Shown piece after piece: positions 36,080 through 48,000 of a DNA stretch of 64,000 nt; positions within the stretch are counted from its first letter, which is position 1; each line of letters opens with the position of its first letter. This DNA is from Aestuariibacter sp. (GTDB lineage Bacteria; Pseudomonadota; Gammaproteobacteria; Enterobacterales; Alteromonadaceae), in NCBI GenBank assembly GCA_017794925.1, contig CP051238.1, positions 2,289,138-2,353,137 of the forward strand, given 5' to 3'. The notes below the pieces were generated by a model. That model was not told the DNA's origin. It did not search any database and saw only the letters and a program-made list of their open reading frames with translations. Made by a program: the position numbers and the translations under genes.

Positions 36080-36508
36080 ATGGCACTTACCGGTATTAAT
36101 GCTTACCGCAAAGGTAATCTTAAACAAGATATTGCGACAGCAGATCCGCATAAATTAACCCTGATGTTAATGCAAGGCGCATTAGATCGCATAGCTTACG
36201 CAAAAGGGGCAATGGAAAGGCGTGATTTTGAACAAAAGTCTCAGTTGATCTCCAGAGTCTCTGCCATTGTGATGAATTTACGCGATACGCTGGATTTGAA
36301 GCTTGGCGGCGAAACGGCGGAAAATCTGTATGCGTTGTACGATTATATGCTGGACAGACTGAACGAAGCGCACATGAAGAATAGCTTGCAGTTATTGGAT
36401 GAAGTGACTAACCTGCTAACTCCAATTCGAGACGCTTGGGTTCAAATTCCTGAACAAGCTAAACAGGAAGCTTACGAGGCGCAGCGTCAAAAACGTGAAG
36501 CTGTGTGA
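36080..36508 (+). CDS. fliS: Flagellin export chaperone FliS
   Basis: A 142-residue helical protein starting MALTGINAYRKGNLKQDIAT, with PHKLTLMLMQGALDRIAYAK and LDLKLGGETAENLYALYDYM, the FliS signature. It binds the C-terminal D0 helix of flagellin in the cytoplasm, prevents premature polymerisation and guides export. GGAG precedes the start. It overlaps the next small gene by 4 bases (GTGA). Confidence 0.95.
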   Translation: MALTGINAYRKGNLKQDIATADPHKLTLMLMQGALDRIAYAKGAMERRDFEQKSQLISRVSAIVMNLRDTLDLKLGGETAENLYALYDYMLDRLNEAHMKNSLQLLDEVTNLLTPIRDAWVQIPEQAKQEAYEAQRQKREAV

Positions 36509-36816
36509 ATATCGACGAATTAAATCATCCATTGACGCCCGATGATTTGCGGGCGTTAAATCAACAAATCAGCGAGTGTTTACTCTCTGATTCCCCCGAA
36601 AAGTACCAACATTTCAATTCACTTATTTCTCAACGGGACGAAATCATTCAATCGGTCCTTGCTGAACTCGATACTGAACAAGCCCGGCTTTTTGCTCAAA
36701 ACGAGTCAGTAGTCAACGACAACCTGAAGAATGTGGCGCAAACTTTGCTAAAGTCTGCTAAGGACGATGTAAGCCAGTTTATTCGTAGCCAGGCGGCGAT
36801 CAAAAAGTATAAATAA
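36505..36816 (+). CDS. fliT: FliT-like flagellar chaperone
   Basis: A 103-residue, mostly helical acidic protein starting at GTG 36505, coupled to fliS by a GTGA overlap. No strong motif is visible, but size, helical content (LISQRDEIIQSVLAELDTEQ, LKNVAQTLLKSAKDDVSQFI) and the place directly after fliD-fliS fit the FliT/FlaI chaperone of FliD. The symbol is a positional assignment. The 270-bp gap that follows contains no gene. Confidence 0.6.
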   Translation: MNIDELNHPLTPDDLRALNQQISECLLSDSPEKYQHFNSLISQRDEIIQSVLAELDTEQARLFAQNESVVNDNLKNVAQTLLKSAKDDVSQFIRSQAAIKKYK

Positions 36817-37019
36817 GCGGCATTTAGCGCCCAAATCCAGACATTAAATAGCTTTTTAGACGCAGACTGACTATATTTGCTTTGGGAATGGCTACTTAAG
36901 CGTTTGTATTCCATAAGATTTCGTAATTATTGTAGTTAACGAAAGACAATGGCGTACAAATTCAGATGAGTAATTGCGAATTCAGCGACAACTATTTGAC
37001 GCTGTGTCAGCATAGCTGA

Positions 37020-39231
<2,212 letters not shown>

Positions 39232-39235
<4 letters not shown>

Positions 39236-39924
39236 ATATTGCGGTAATCCCCGCCCGTGGCGGCAGTAAACGCATTAAGGGTAAGAATATCCGGGCATTT
39301 GCCGGTCAGCCGTTGATTGGGTATTCCATTCGCGCTGCGCAACAAGCCAATATATTCGATGCTATTGTTGTTTCTACCGATGCCGAAGACATTGGCGAAA
39401 TGGCAATATCGCTGGGTGCGACGGATATAATTTGGCGTCCACCAGAGCTGGCTGATGACTTCACCGGCACGACGCCAGTGGTGCAGCATGCTATAAAAGC
39501 TTACCCCGAAAACGCTGAATTTGTTTGTTGTATTTATGCAACCGCGCCTTTTCTATCTGCTGTCTATCTTAACCAAGGTCTCGATCTGCTCAGCCAGACT
39601 ACCGACATGCAATATGCATTTTCCGTCACAACGTTTGATTTCCCTGTTCAACGCGCGATTCGTATGAACGGGCAGGGCGTCTCGCCTGTTGACTATGCTC
39701 AGATTGGTAAACGGTCTCAGGATCTGGAAACGCTATACCATGATGCGGGGCAGTTTTACTGGGGACGCAGACAGGCCTGGCTTGATCACCATCCTATGTT
39801 CAGCCCCCAGAGTATACCTGTCGTGTTACCACATTATCTGGTTCAGGATATCGACACAGAAGAGGACTGGATACGCGCTGAGTTAATGTATAAAGCCTAC
39901 AAAGAGCACATCAACCATGACTAA
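39232..39924 (+). CDS. pseF: CMP-pseudaminic acid synthetase PseF
   Basis: A 230-residue cytidylyltransferase, the last step: it activates pseudaminic acid with CTP. The N-terminal NTP-binding motif is IAVIPARGGSKRIKGKNIRA. VVSTDAEDIGEMA, YATAPFL and DAGQFYWGR follow as in CMP-nonulosonate synthetases. The start is the rare TTG at 39232 inside the pseC stop (TTGA); the motif begins at residue 2, so no earlier start fits. It overlaps pseI by 8 bases. Confidence 0.93.
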
Positions 39925-40990
39925 CATGTACACAGCCTCTGATATTGTGATTGGTGATCGAAAAGTTGGTCCTGAACAGCCTCCGTTTATCATTGCCGAA
40001 TTGAGTGGCAATCACAGCCAGTCACTTGAAACAGCAAAAGCAATGGTAATAGCCGCGGCTGAGTGTGGTGCACATGCGATTAAGTTACAAACCTATACTG
40101 CAGACAGTATGACGCTGGACGTGCAGGAAAAAGGCTTTGTTATAGAAGAAAAAGACAGCCTATGGCACGGAGCGAGTTTATACAGTTTGTACGAAAAGGC
40201 GTCGACGCCCTATGAATGGCATGCTGAATTATTTTCTCTGGCTAACTCCCTCGGCATGCTGGCATTTAGTTCACCGTTTGATGAGCATGCCGTTGATTTT
40301 CTCGATCAGTTAAATGTGCCGTGCTTTAAAATTGCGTCATTCGAGCTCACCGACATTCCGTTGATCCGCAAAGCCGCCAGTAAAGGAAAACCGCTTATCA
40401 TGTCGACAGGCATGGCCACGCTGAGTGAAATTGAACTCGCCGTTGGCACCGCGCGCGCAGCCGGGTGTAACGATATCATTTTGTTAAAGTGCACCAGTAC
40501 TTATCCGGCTGAAGCGGGTAATACCAACCTGGTTACCATCCCGCATTTGCGGTCAGCCTTTGGGTGTCAGGTGGGATTAAGCGACCATACCGGCGGTATC
40601 GGCGCAGCTGTTGCCTCAGTGGCGCTGGGCGCAACAGTCATTGAGAAACACTTTGTGCTTGACCGTGATGGCGGTGGCGTTGATGCTGCTTTTTCTTTGG
40701 AGCCTTCCGAGTTGTCTGCGTTAGTGCTCGAATCAAAACGGGCGTGGCAAGCACTCGGCGAAGTACGTTACGGCGGCAGCCCGGCAGAAGATAAGTCCAA
40801 GCAATATCGCCGTTCCATTTATGCGTGTAAGGATATTCAACCCGGAGAACCACTTGGGCCGGACAACTTGAAAATTGTACGCCCGGCGTTTGGATTAGCG
40901 CCCAAATACTGGGACGCTGTGCAGGGCAAACAGGCAGGACGATTTATTGCGAAAGGTACCGCGTTGTCATGGGAGCTTATTGCCCAATGA
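39917..40990 (+). CDS. pseI: Pseudaminic acid synthase PseI
   Basis: A 357-residue NeuB-family enzyme condensing phosphoenolpyruvate with 2,4-diacetamido-2,4,6-trideoxy-L-altrose. The TIM-barrel part contains PFIIAELSGNHSQSLETAKA, FSSPFDEHAVDFLD, LKCTSTYPAE and VGLSDHTGGIGAAVASVALG. The C-terminal SAF/antifreeze-like domain (from about residue 295) contains RRSIYACKDIQPGEPL. It overlaps both neighbours (8 and 4 bases). Confidence 0.95.
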   Translation: MTNMYTASDIVIGDRKVGPEQPPFIIAELSGNHSQSLETAKAMVIAAAECGAHAIKLQTYTADSMTLDVQEKGFVIEEKDSLWHGASLYSLYEKASTPYEWHAELFSLANSLGMLAFSSPFDEHAVDFLDQLNVPCFKIASFELTDIPLIRKAASKGKPLIMSTGMATLSEIELAVGTARAAGCNDIILLKCTSTYPAEAGNTNLVTIPHLRSAFGCQVGLSDHTGGIGAAVASVALGATVIEKHFVLDRDGGGVDAAFSLEPSELSALVLESKRAWQALGEVRYGGSPAEDKSKQYRRSIYACKDIQPGEPLGPDNLKIVRPAFGLAPKYWDAVQGKQAGRFIAKGTALSWELIAQ

Positions 40991-42027
40991 GTGTCATGCT
41001 GTTTTGTGCAGGTGGTTCATCCAACAGTGGTATCGGACACCTCATGCGATGTCAGGCACTGGCACAAGTGGCCGAAGAGCAACATGTTGACAGTGTATTC
41101 TGGTTGACTCAAGGGGCAAGAGAGCTTGCCTTGTCACGCCACGATTGGGTAGGGAAAATTGTCCTGGCCAACAATGAACAGCACTCCCTTGCCGACGATA
41201 TTCTTGCGTATTGTGACACTGAAATGCCCGTCGCTATCGTGGTTGACGGTTATGATTATTCTGAGCAGTTTTTACAGCAATTGTCGGCACTACCCGTGCC
41301 GTTGGTATTAATGGACGATATATTGCAGCCCGGGTGGCAGTATGCCGATGTAATTTGTAATCCGGCTGGAGAACAATATCGTTTACAATATGAACAAGGA
41401 AATGGCGCTGCGACCTTGTGCCTAGGGGCCGATTTTCGGTTGCTGCGCCGGGAGTTTGCCGTAACACTGACTTTACCATTACATCAGCGGATCAGTCTGA
41501 CTATCAATATGGGGGGGAGCGATCCTCAAGCGTTGACCCTGCCCGTTCTTGAATCCGTAGCTGATGCGCTGCCATATGCGCCTATACGGGTGATAGCCGG
41601 TCCGGGAATGCTTCTGCAACAGCGAGAAGCATTACAGGACTTTGTAAGGCGTAGCAGCTGTGCCATACAGCTCATCGAAAACTGTCAGGACATGGCTGAC
41701 GTTTGGAATAATGCCCGGTTGGCTATTGCCGCAGCGGGAGGAAGTCAATTTGAGTTAGCAGCATGTCAGACTCCATCACTGTTGCTTTGTGTGGCAGACA
41801 ATCAGTGCGAGGCAACCCGACAAGCGCAAAGCCAGGGCTGGTGTGAAGCGTTTGACTTTATTTCAGCATCGCCTGTCACTGAACTGACCCAGCGGGTGGT
41901 GAATTTGTGGAATGATGCGAATATGTTGTTCGCTATGCATCAACGAGCCGCTGAATTTGCTGTGACCGACGGCGCCTTCAATGTGCTAAATGCCATTGCT
42001 GAAAAGAGACAATACCATGCGCAGTGA
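40987..42027 (+). CDS. pseG: UDP-sugar hydrolase PseG
   Basis: A 346-residue GT-B-fold hydrolase that removes UDP from UDP-2,4-diacetamido-2,4,6-trideoxy-L-altrose. ATG 40987 overlaps the pseI stop (ATGA). The N-terminal GGSSNSGIGHLMRCQALAQ matches PseG, with the catalytic His of GIGHLMR. INMGGSDPQALTL and AAGGSQFELAACQTPSLLL follow in the second half. It overlaps pseH by 11 bases. Confidence 0.92.
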   Translation: MSVMLFCAGGSSNSGIGHLMRCQALAQVAEEQHVDSVFWLTQGARELALSRHDWVGKIVLANNEQHSLADDILAYCDTEMPVAIVVDGYDYSEQFLQQLSALPVPLVLMDDILQPGWQYADVICNPAGEQYRLQYEQGNGAATLCLGADFRLLRREFAVTLTLPLHQRISLTINMGGSDPQALTLPVLESVADALPYAPIRVIAGPGMLLQQREALQDFVRRSSCAIQLIENCQDMADVWNNARLAIAAAGGSQFELAACQTPSLLLCVADNQCEATRQAQSQGWCEAFDFISASPVTELTQRVVNLWNDANMLFAMHQRAAEFAVTDGAFNVLNAIAEKRQYHAQ

Positions 42028-42613
42028 CACGCCGGTTAATCAATGGGAGTTCAGCGCATTTCAGGTGTCGTTAACACCCATTGCTGAAGCGCATCAGGCC
42101 CAAATCAGAGCGTGGCGAAATCAGCCGGAAATTCGCCAGCAAATGCTGGCTTCCGAGGAAATCAGCGAAGAACAGCAACAGGCCTGGTTTAAAAAGACAA
42201 AGTATGATCCCAAACAGTTGCACTGGATAGTACATTTTCGTGACAGGCCGATAGGGGTAACAAACGTGAAGTCGCTGGAAATGGGCAAAGCAGCGTCACA
42301 GGCTACCGTGCTCGAGCCGGGTTTGTATATTGGTGAGCAGGCTTACCAGAACAATATTATTGCGTTTGCACCAACGCTGGCTATGTATGATTTCTGTTTT
42401 GAACATTTCAATGTGCAGCAGTTTCGAGCCATTGTGAAATCGTCGAATACACAAGCCATGCATTACAATGAGAAACTTGGCTACCAACAGGTAGAGGAGG
42501 GCGAACTGTGTGTGTTGGAACTCAATATTGAAGACTATCGTCAACATACAAAAACAATACGTCAGTTTCTCTCCCGGGAACGCAAGGCAACCACCGTAAA
42601 GAGGAAGACATGA
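42017..42613 (+). CDS. pseH: GNAT acetyltransferase PseH
   Basis: A 198-residue GNAT-fold enzyme from ATG 42017. It transfers an acyl group to N4 of UDP-4-amino-sugar made by PseC, completing the di-N-acyl pattern. Segments: QAQIRAWRNQPEIRQQMLAS, HWIVHFRDRPIGVTNVKSLE and NTQAMHYNEKLGYQQVEEGE. All six Pse genes are now accounted for. It overlaps the next gene, an acyl carrier protein, by 4 bases; that makes an acyl donor other than acetyl-CoA conceivable. Confidence 0.85.
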   Translation: MRSDTPVNQWEFSAFQVSLTPIAEAHQAQIRAWRNQPEIRQQMLASEEISEEQQQAWFKKTKYDPKQLHWIVHFRDRPIGVTNVKSLEMGKAASQATVLEPGLYIGEQAYQNNIIAFAPTLAMYDFCFEHFNVQQFRAIVKSSNTQAMHYNEKLGYQQVEEGELCVLELNIEDYRQHTKTIRQFLSRERKATTVKRKT

Positions 42614-42852
42614 ATAATCAGGATAAACTTCGACAGGCATTTGTTGCTGCATTGGGTGTTAAGCCTGAGACGGTAACCGATGAGCTTCAGTACAATACTA
42701 TTGCTGAATGGGATTCAACTGCCCACATGGTGCTCATCGCTGAATTGGAAAACGTCTTTGACGTGATGTTGGATACCGATGACATCATTGATATGAGTTC
42801 AGTAAAACACGCACGGCTGATCTTACAGAAATATGATATCGACTTCGCCTAA
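42610..42852 (+). CDS. Acyl carrier protein
   Basis: An 80-residue four-helix ACP. The phosphopantetheine serine is Ser36 in EWDSTAHMVLIAELE (a WDS variant of the usual DSL), typical of dedicated ACPs in glycan and natural-product clusters. It is coupled to pseH (ATGA) upstream and overlaps the downstream SDR by 20 bases. It probably carries an acyl group made or loaded by the SDR and AMP-forming ligase next to it, for N- or O-acylation of the pseudaminic acid precursor; that use is inferred. Confidence 0.9.
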   Translation: MNNQDKLRQAFVAALGVKPETVTDELQYNTIAEWDSTAHMVLIAELENVFDVMLDTDDIIDMSSVKHARLILQKYDIDFA

Positions 42853-43600
42853 AGGCACGCTGAATAATTCAACGGTACTCATTACCGGTGCGACCGGAGG
42901 AATTGGCCGTGCCCTGGTAACGCGTTGCCTGGCTCAGGGCGCAACAGTTTTCATTGCTGGTCGTGACCAGGCTACCCTGGAATCTGCCGACTATTCTACT
43001 GACAAGCAAATATTCCCTCTCGTCTATGACGTTACGGATGAACACGCGGTAAAAGACGCGTTCAGGCAGATCCAGAAAAAAGTGTCGGACGGCATCGTAC
43101 CGCCCCTTTATGGATTGGTGAACAACGCCGGTATTATGTTGGAGTCACCGCTGTCAGTGACCAGTATGGATAAGCTGAAGCAGCAACTTAACGTGAATTT
43201 TTTAGCGCCTTACCAGCACATGCAATACGCTGCGCGCCTGATGAGTCGATTGCGCAAAGGCAGTATTGTCAATGTGGTGTCTATGGTGTCAGAACAAGGC
43301 AGCGCAGGTATGAGTGCGTACGCTGCCAGTAAAGCCGCACTTACCGGCGCGACAAAATCACTGGCAAAAGAGTTAAGTCCGGTTGGCATTCGTGTGAATG
43401 CCGTGGCGCCTGGATTTATTGATACCCCGCTAACTGCGCATTTTGAATCTGAAGCGCGCAATAAGGTATTACAACGCACTGCAATGCAGCGAGCGGGTGA
43501 CCCTGCTGAAGTGGCTGAGGCAATTCTTTATCTGTTGTCACCCCAATCGTCTTACACCACAGGCCATATACTGCCTGTAGACGGGATGTTTGCGCCGTGA
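42833..43600 (+). CDS. SDR oxidoreductase, 3-oxoacyl-ACP reductase (FabG)-like
   Basis: A 255-residue classical short-chain dehydrogenase. The NADP-binding TGATGGIGRAL, the NNAG motif in LVNNAGIMLE, catalytic Ser in VVSMVSEQGSAGMS and Tyr-xxx-Lys in SAYAASKAAL are all intact, followed by RVNAVAPGFIDTP. It lies between an ACP and an acyl-ligase gene and overlaps both, so reduction of a 3-oxoacyl-ACP to a hydroxyacyl-ACP is the likeliest job. A sugar substrate cannot be excluded. Confidence 0.85.
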   Translation: MISTSPKGTLNNSTVLITGATGGIGRALVTRCLAQGATVFIAGRDQATLESADYSTDKQIFPLVYDVTDEHAVKDAFRQIQKKVSDGIVPPLYGLVNNAGIMLESPLSVTSMDKLKQQLNVNFLAPYQHMQYAARLMSRLRKGSIVNVVSMVSEQGSAGMSAYAASKAALTGATKSLAKELSPVGIRVNAVAPGFIDTPLTAHFESEARNKVLQRTAMQRAGDPAEVAEAILYLLSPQSSYTTGHILPVDGMFAP

Positions 43601-44976
43601 AAATGGCAAAGCCAGACCATATTCCGTTTATACAGACTCACCGGCACAGTGAGGCAACGGCGCTGTTTGACGATGAGCAGGCAGTGAGCTACCGCGCACT
43701 GTCAGAATTTATTGTTCAACGCCGGCAACAATGGTTGTCATACCCTTTGCCTGAAAGAAGTATCGTGATGCTGACTATAGAGAACAGTATCACGAGCGTT
43801 GTGGATTATCTGACCGCACTTAGCCTGGACTGGGTAATGTTGTTGGTTAACCCGTCATGTGACGAGGAAATTCGCAATCAATATTGTGACGCTTTCAAAC
43901 CCAATGCGGTGATTCAGTCAGGAGAACTCACTGTGTGTCACTGCCAGCAAAGTGAGATGGATGACGATGTGAGTGTTTTACTATCTACATCGGGCAGTAC
44001 AGGGGCTGGAAAATGCGTTGCTCTTTCCAAACGCAACCTGGTAGCCAATGCAGAATCGATTCTGGCTTATTTGCCTGTCGAAACGACGGATATTACGCTT
44101 GCGACCATGCCATTGAGCTATTCCTATGGCTTGTCGGTGCTTCATACTCATCTGATTAAAGGGGCCTGTACGGGGTTTACAGCACATACCGTATTCGATA
44201 AAGCATTCTGGGCACGGGTTAAGTCCCTGCCAGTGCATTCCCTTGCCGGTGTACCGTCTTTTTATGAAATGCTTTTGCGTTTGCGCTTCACTCACATGGC
44301 ATTACCTGACTTGCGGTATTTCACCCAGGCCGGCGGCAGGCTTTCGCCAGAGAACGTGGAGGCTCTCGGGCTTTACGCGAAGGTGCACGATAAGCAATTT
44401 TTCGTGATGTACGGCCAAACTGAAGCGACCGCCAGAATGGCTTTTCTTGCGCCGGAGAAGGTGCTCGACAAACCGGATTCTATTGGGCAGGCCATTCCTG
44501 GTGGGCAAATTGAGTTACGCTCCTCAAATACACAGAGCAGTGATGAGGGAGAGCTGTATTATCACGGCGACAATGTCATGCTTGGCTATGCAGAAAATAA
44601 CCAGCAATTGGCCAGCTTTACACCTGAGGCATGGCTGGCAACCGGAGATATCGCGCGACGGGATGCTGACGGCGATTTATTTATTATTGGCCGCACAAAA
44701 CGAATCATTAAGGTGGCGGGTGAACGGGTCAATCTGGACGCCTTGGAACAGCATTACAGTGATGACGATTTACAGGTCAGGTGTATTGGTAAAGACAATC
44801 TGGTCGTGCTGATTACACTGGATAAGCAGCTTCCGGCATTACAGGAAAAACTGACAACACAGTCATTACTGCCTGCTCGGAATGTGACCGCCGCTGCGGT
44901 CGAAACCTGGCCGTATTTGGCGAACGGGAAACCAGACTATCAACAGTTAGCATCCCTGGTGTTAAACGAACAATAG
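43597..44976 (+). CDS. AMP-forming acyl-CoA/acyl-ACP ligase
   Basis: A 459-residue ANL-superfamily adenylating enzyme, somewhat shorter than the usual 500-550. The ATP loop LLSTSGSTGAGK, YGQTEATARM, the hinge ATGDIARRDADGDLFIIGR and the C-terminal catalytic Lys in NGKPDY are present, so it should be active. GTG 43597 overlaps the SDR stop (GTGA); ATG 43603 is an alternative start. It probably activates a carboxylic acid and loads it on the ACP two genes upstream. Confidence 0.87.
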   Translation: MKMAKPDHIPFIQTHRHSEATALFDDEQAVSYRALSEFIVQRRQQWLSYPLPERSIVMLTIENSITSVVDYLTALSLDWVMLLVNPSCDEEIRNQYCDAFKPNAVIQSGELTVCHCQQSEMDDDVSVLLSTSGSTGAGKCVALSKRNLVANAESILAYLPVETTDITLATMPLSYSYGLSVLHTHLIKGACTGFTAHTVFDKAFWARVKSLPVHSLAGVPSFYEMLLRLRFTHMALPDLRYFTQAGGRLSPENVEALGLYAKVHDKQFFVMYGQTEATARMAFLAPEKVLDKPDSIGQAIPGGQIELRSSNTQSSDEGELYYHGDNVMLGYAENNQQLASFTPEAWLATGDIARRDADGDLFIIGRTKRIIKVAGERVNLDALEQHYSDDDLQVRCIGKDNLVVLITLDKQLPALQEKLTTQSLLPARNVTAAAVETWPYLANGKPDYQQLASLVLNEQ

Positions 44977-45002
44977 TTAACAACGTATTGTGACAATAGA
45001 GC

Positions 45003-48000
45003 ATGTTAAAAAATATAAAATTGCACGTTGAAGATAACGAAGCCCTACAAGCTGATTTGGAATCGCAGCTTGCGAACCTTATTCAATTAAGGTTGAAGGA
45101 AAATATTCAGGCCTTTCAAAGAAATATTCCTAATCTGGTGCCATTTGTCAGAAACGCGGTTAGTCACAATGTTGCGATATTTTGTAATAAGACCGGCGAA
45201 CCGAACGTGGTCGACTACGGTACCGGTCGGGTCCTTTACGGTTTTGAGCCAAAACGCGAGGTTCAGGAGCAGGTTGAACTCTTTGTGGCCCATGCACCTT
45301 GTATTGGCATTGAAGCGCAGTCATCTGATTTCTCGGCAAGTTCCACGCCAGTAAACCCAATTGAAAAATGGCAACGCTACCCGCAACTTCCGTCTGCTGT
45401 TGATGTTGTTGTGGTATTAGGCATCGGGTTAGGGGAGCACATAAAGCAGTTATTGCAGACTACCCAAATCAGCAACATGATCATTTATGAACCCGAAGCT
45501 CAGTACTTCTCCTGTTCATGTATGATCAGCAGTTGGAAAGAGATTTTCTCGCTGGCGCAGCAAAAAGGGACCGCACTGTTTATTCAGCTCGAAAAAGACG
45601 GTCGTGACATTCCTGCCGATATAAGCGAATTACGGGAGCACGTTGCGTTTACTGAATTCTATTTGTATCAGCACTACAACAGCCCCGTGTTTAACTCAGT
45701 GTCCCGTCAGTTACAAGAGAAAGACTGGCAACAAAACGTTGAACAAGGATTGTCAGTTCAGACTGTTTTTAAACGTGACGAATTTGAGCCGTTGTGGCTG
45801 AAGTCAGTGGATTTGTCACCGTTATCGCCGGTAACGGAAAAGACTGAGCGTTTTCAGCGCAATCTGGCTGCATTTGAAAACTACTTTCCCGATATATACC
45901 AACAGTTTAAAGATTACGAACCTGTGTGTTGGCAAACCGTTAGCGGACTCAATGATGAATGTAATTTACTGAGTAAGGCGAGCTTACATACCTGGTACGG
46001 TGATTCTCCTAAAGCTGAATCAGAAAGTGCTTACCAGGCCTATGCGTCTCACCCCAACAGAGATGGATTAGTACTGGGGTATAACGGCACCAAACTACGT
46101 CACTATTTGCATTATAAAATGGTGTTGGAGAGCGAAGCACTGTTGCGCTCGAGCAGCGAGAAGAATGGGGCGCTGCCAGACACCATTAAATCGTTGATCA
46201 TGTTTGGTTTAGGAGCAGGGTATCAACTTGAGTCGCTGTTAGACCACCACCAGGTCGAAAAACTGTTTCTGTGTGAGCCGAATAAAGATTTCTTTTATGC
46301 ATCACTGCATGCGATCGATTGGGCTGGCATTCTCAAAAAGACGGATGACGCCGGCTATCGTATCTACATCAATATAGGCGACGATGGCGCTAATTTATTT
46401 CGTGATTTATTAAGTCAGTTTTATGCCATCGGCCCCTATAATCTTGCGCAGACTTATTTTTATCAGGCGTACTACAACGCAGAATTAAATCTGGCTATTT
46501 CTCAGTTGCGTGAGCAATTACAAGTCGTGATCGCGATGGGAGAATACTTTGATCACGCTTACTACGGCATAAATCAAACCGTTGAAGGGATCAGTCGAGG
46601 GTATCCGCACCTGCTGAAAAATGCCGAGCAGATGCTGTCGGCCGAACAAAAAGAATGTCCGGTGTTCCTGGTGGGGAATGGCCCTTCGCTGGACTATTCC
46701 ATTGAGGTCATCAAAGAAAATCGCGACAGTGTCATTGTGGTAAGTTGCGGCACAGCACTGCAAACACTGCATCGACATGGCATAGTGCCGGATTATCACG
46801 CTGAGATTGAGCAGAATCGCTCTACCTACGACTGGGCAGTGCGATTGGGGGATAAAGAGTATCTTAAACAAGTTACGCTACTGTCGTGTAACGGCATTCA
46901 CCCTGATACGTGTGAATTGTATAAATCGACGATGGTCTCTTTCAAGGAAGGCGAGTCGTCTACGTCGTCAAACCTGAATCTGCTGGAACAGTCGCACTAT
47001 GCGCAATTGAGCTTTGCCTTTCCAACGGTCAGTAATTTCTCACTGAACCTGTTCACGTTACTGGGTTTTAAACAGCTGTATTTGTTTGGTATCGATTTGG
47101 GTTTTATTGACAAATCCCATCACCATTCTAAGTCGTCGGGCTATTACGACGAACAGGGCAATCCACTGTACGATTACGAAGAGAAAAACAATACAGGTTT
47201 AATTGTTCCCGGTAATTTTGTACCTAAAGTCAGTACCAAGCACGAATTTAAAGTGTCGAAGATGCTATTGGAAGATTTACTGAGGAATTATAAAGGGGAC
47301 TGCTATAACACCAGTAATGGCGCCCGTATTAGTTATACCCAGCCCTTGCCAATCGAAAACGTATTGGTGTTGTCTTCCCCGGCACTGAAAGCATCCGCGA
47401 TGAAAAGCCTCGAACAGAGAGCGTTCTCGCCAATTCAAACCGAAAACTATAAGGATGACTTTTATCAGCGTTATCAGTCGGTGATCACACATCGTGAACT
47501 AACAAAAATGGCAGAGTGTATCGAGTCTACACGAGAGGGAGAGCGAGATATTCCATGGTTAGTAGAGCAACTTAAGAATCAGCTTTTCTCATCTTATTCA
47601 CAAGGCCGCTCCTTGTTGTTTTACTACCTGTACGGCACGATTAATTTTGCGAACGCGTTTCTGTTAAAAATTGATGGTGCTGAGGATAACGAAGACGCGG
47701 TGCAAGAGGCACTGACCATATTCGGTAAACGCTTCACGCAAATTGCCGCTAAGATCAATGCCAATGTATTTGGGTTTGATATTACGTCATCGTTTGGCGG
47801 TTTACGTGAAAGGGAATATCTGCGGGCACTGCCGGTTAAGCCGGTTATTCCCTTGGTCAGGCAGTATTCCGGCCGTTGCTCTGGTGCCGAATTTGATTAC
47901 AGTAACTGGTTCGAAACAGAAACGGATCCGAATACGTTACTCTCCGTCCCTTCAGGCATTTATTGGGCCGACAATCCGCGTGTGTTGGAGCAGGCTCAGC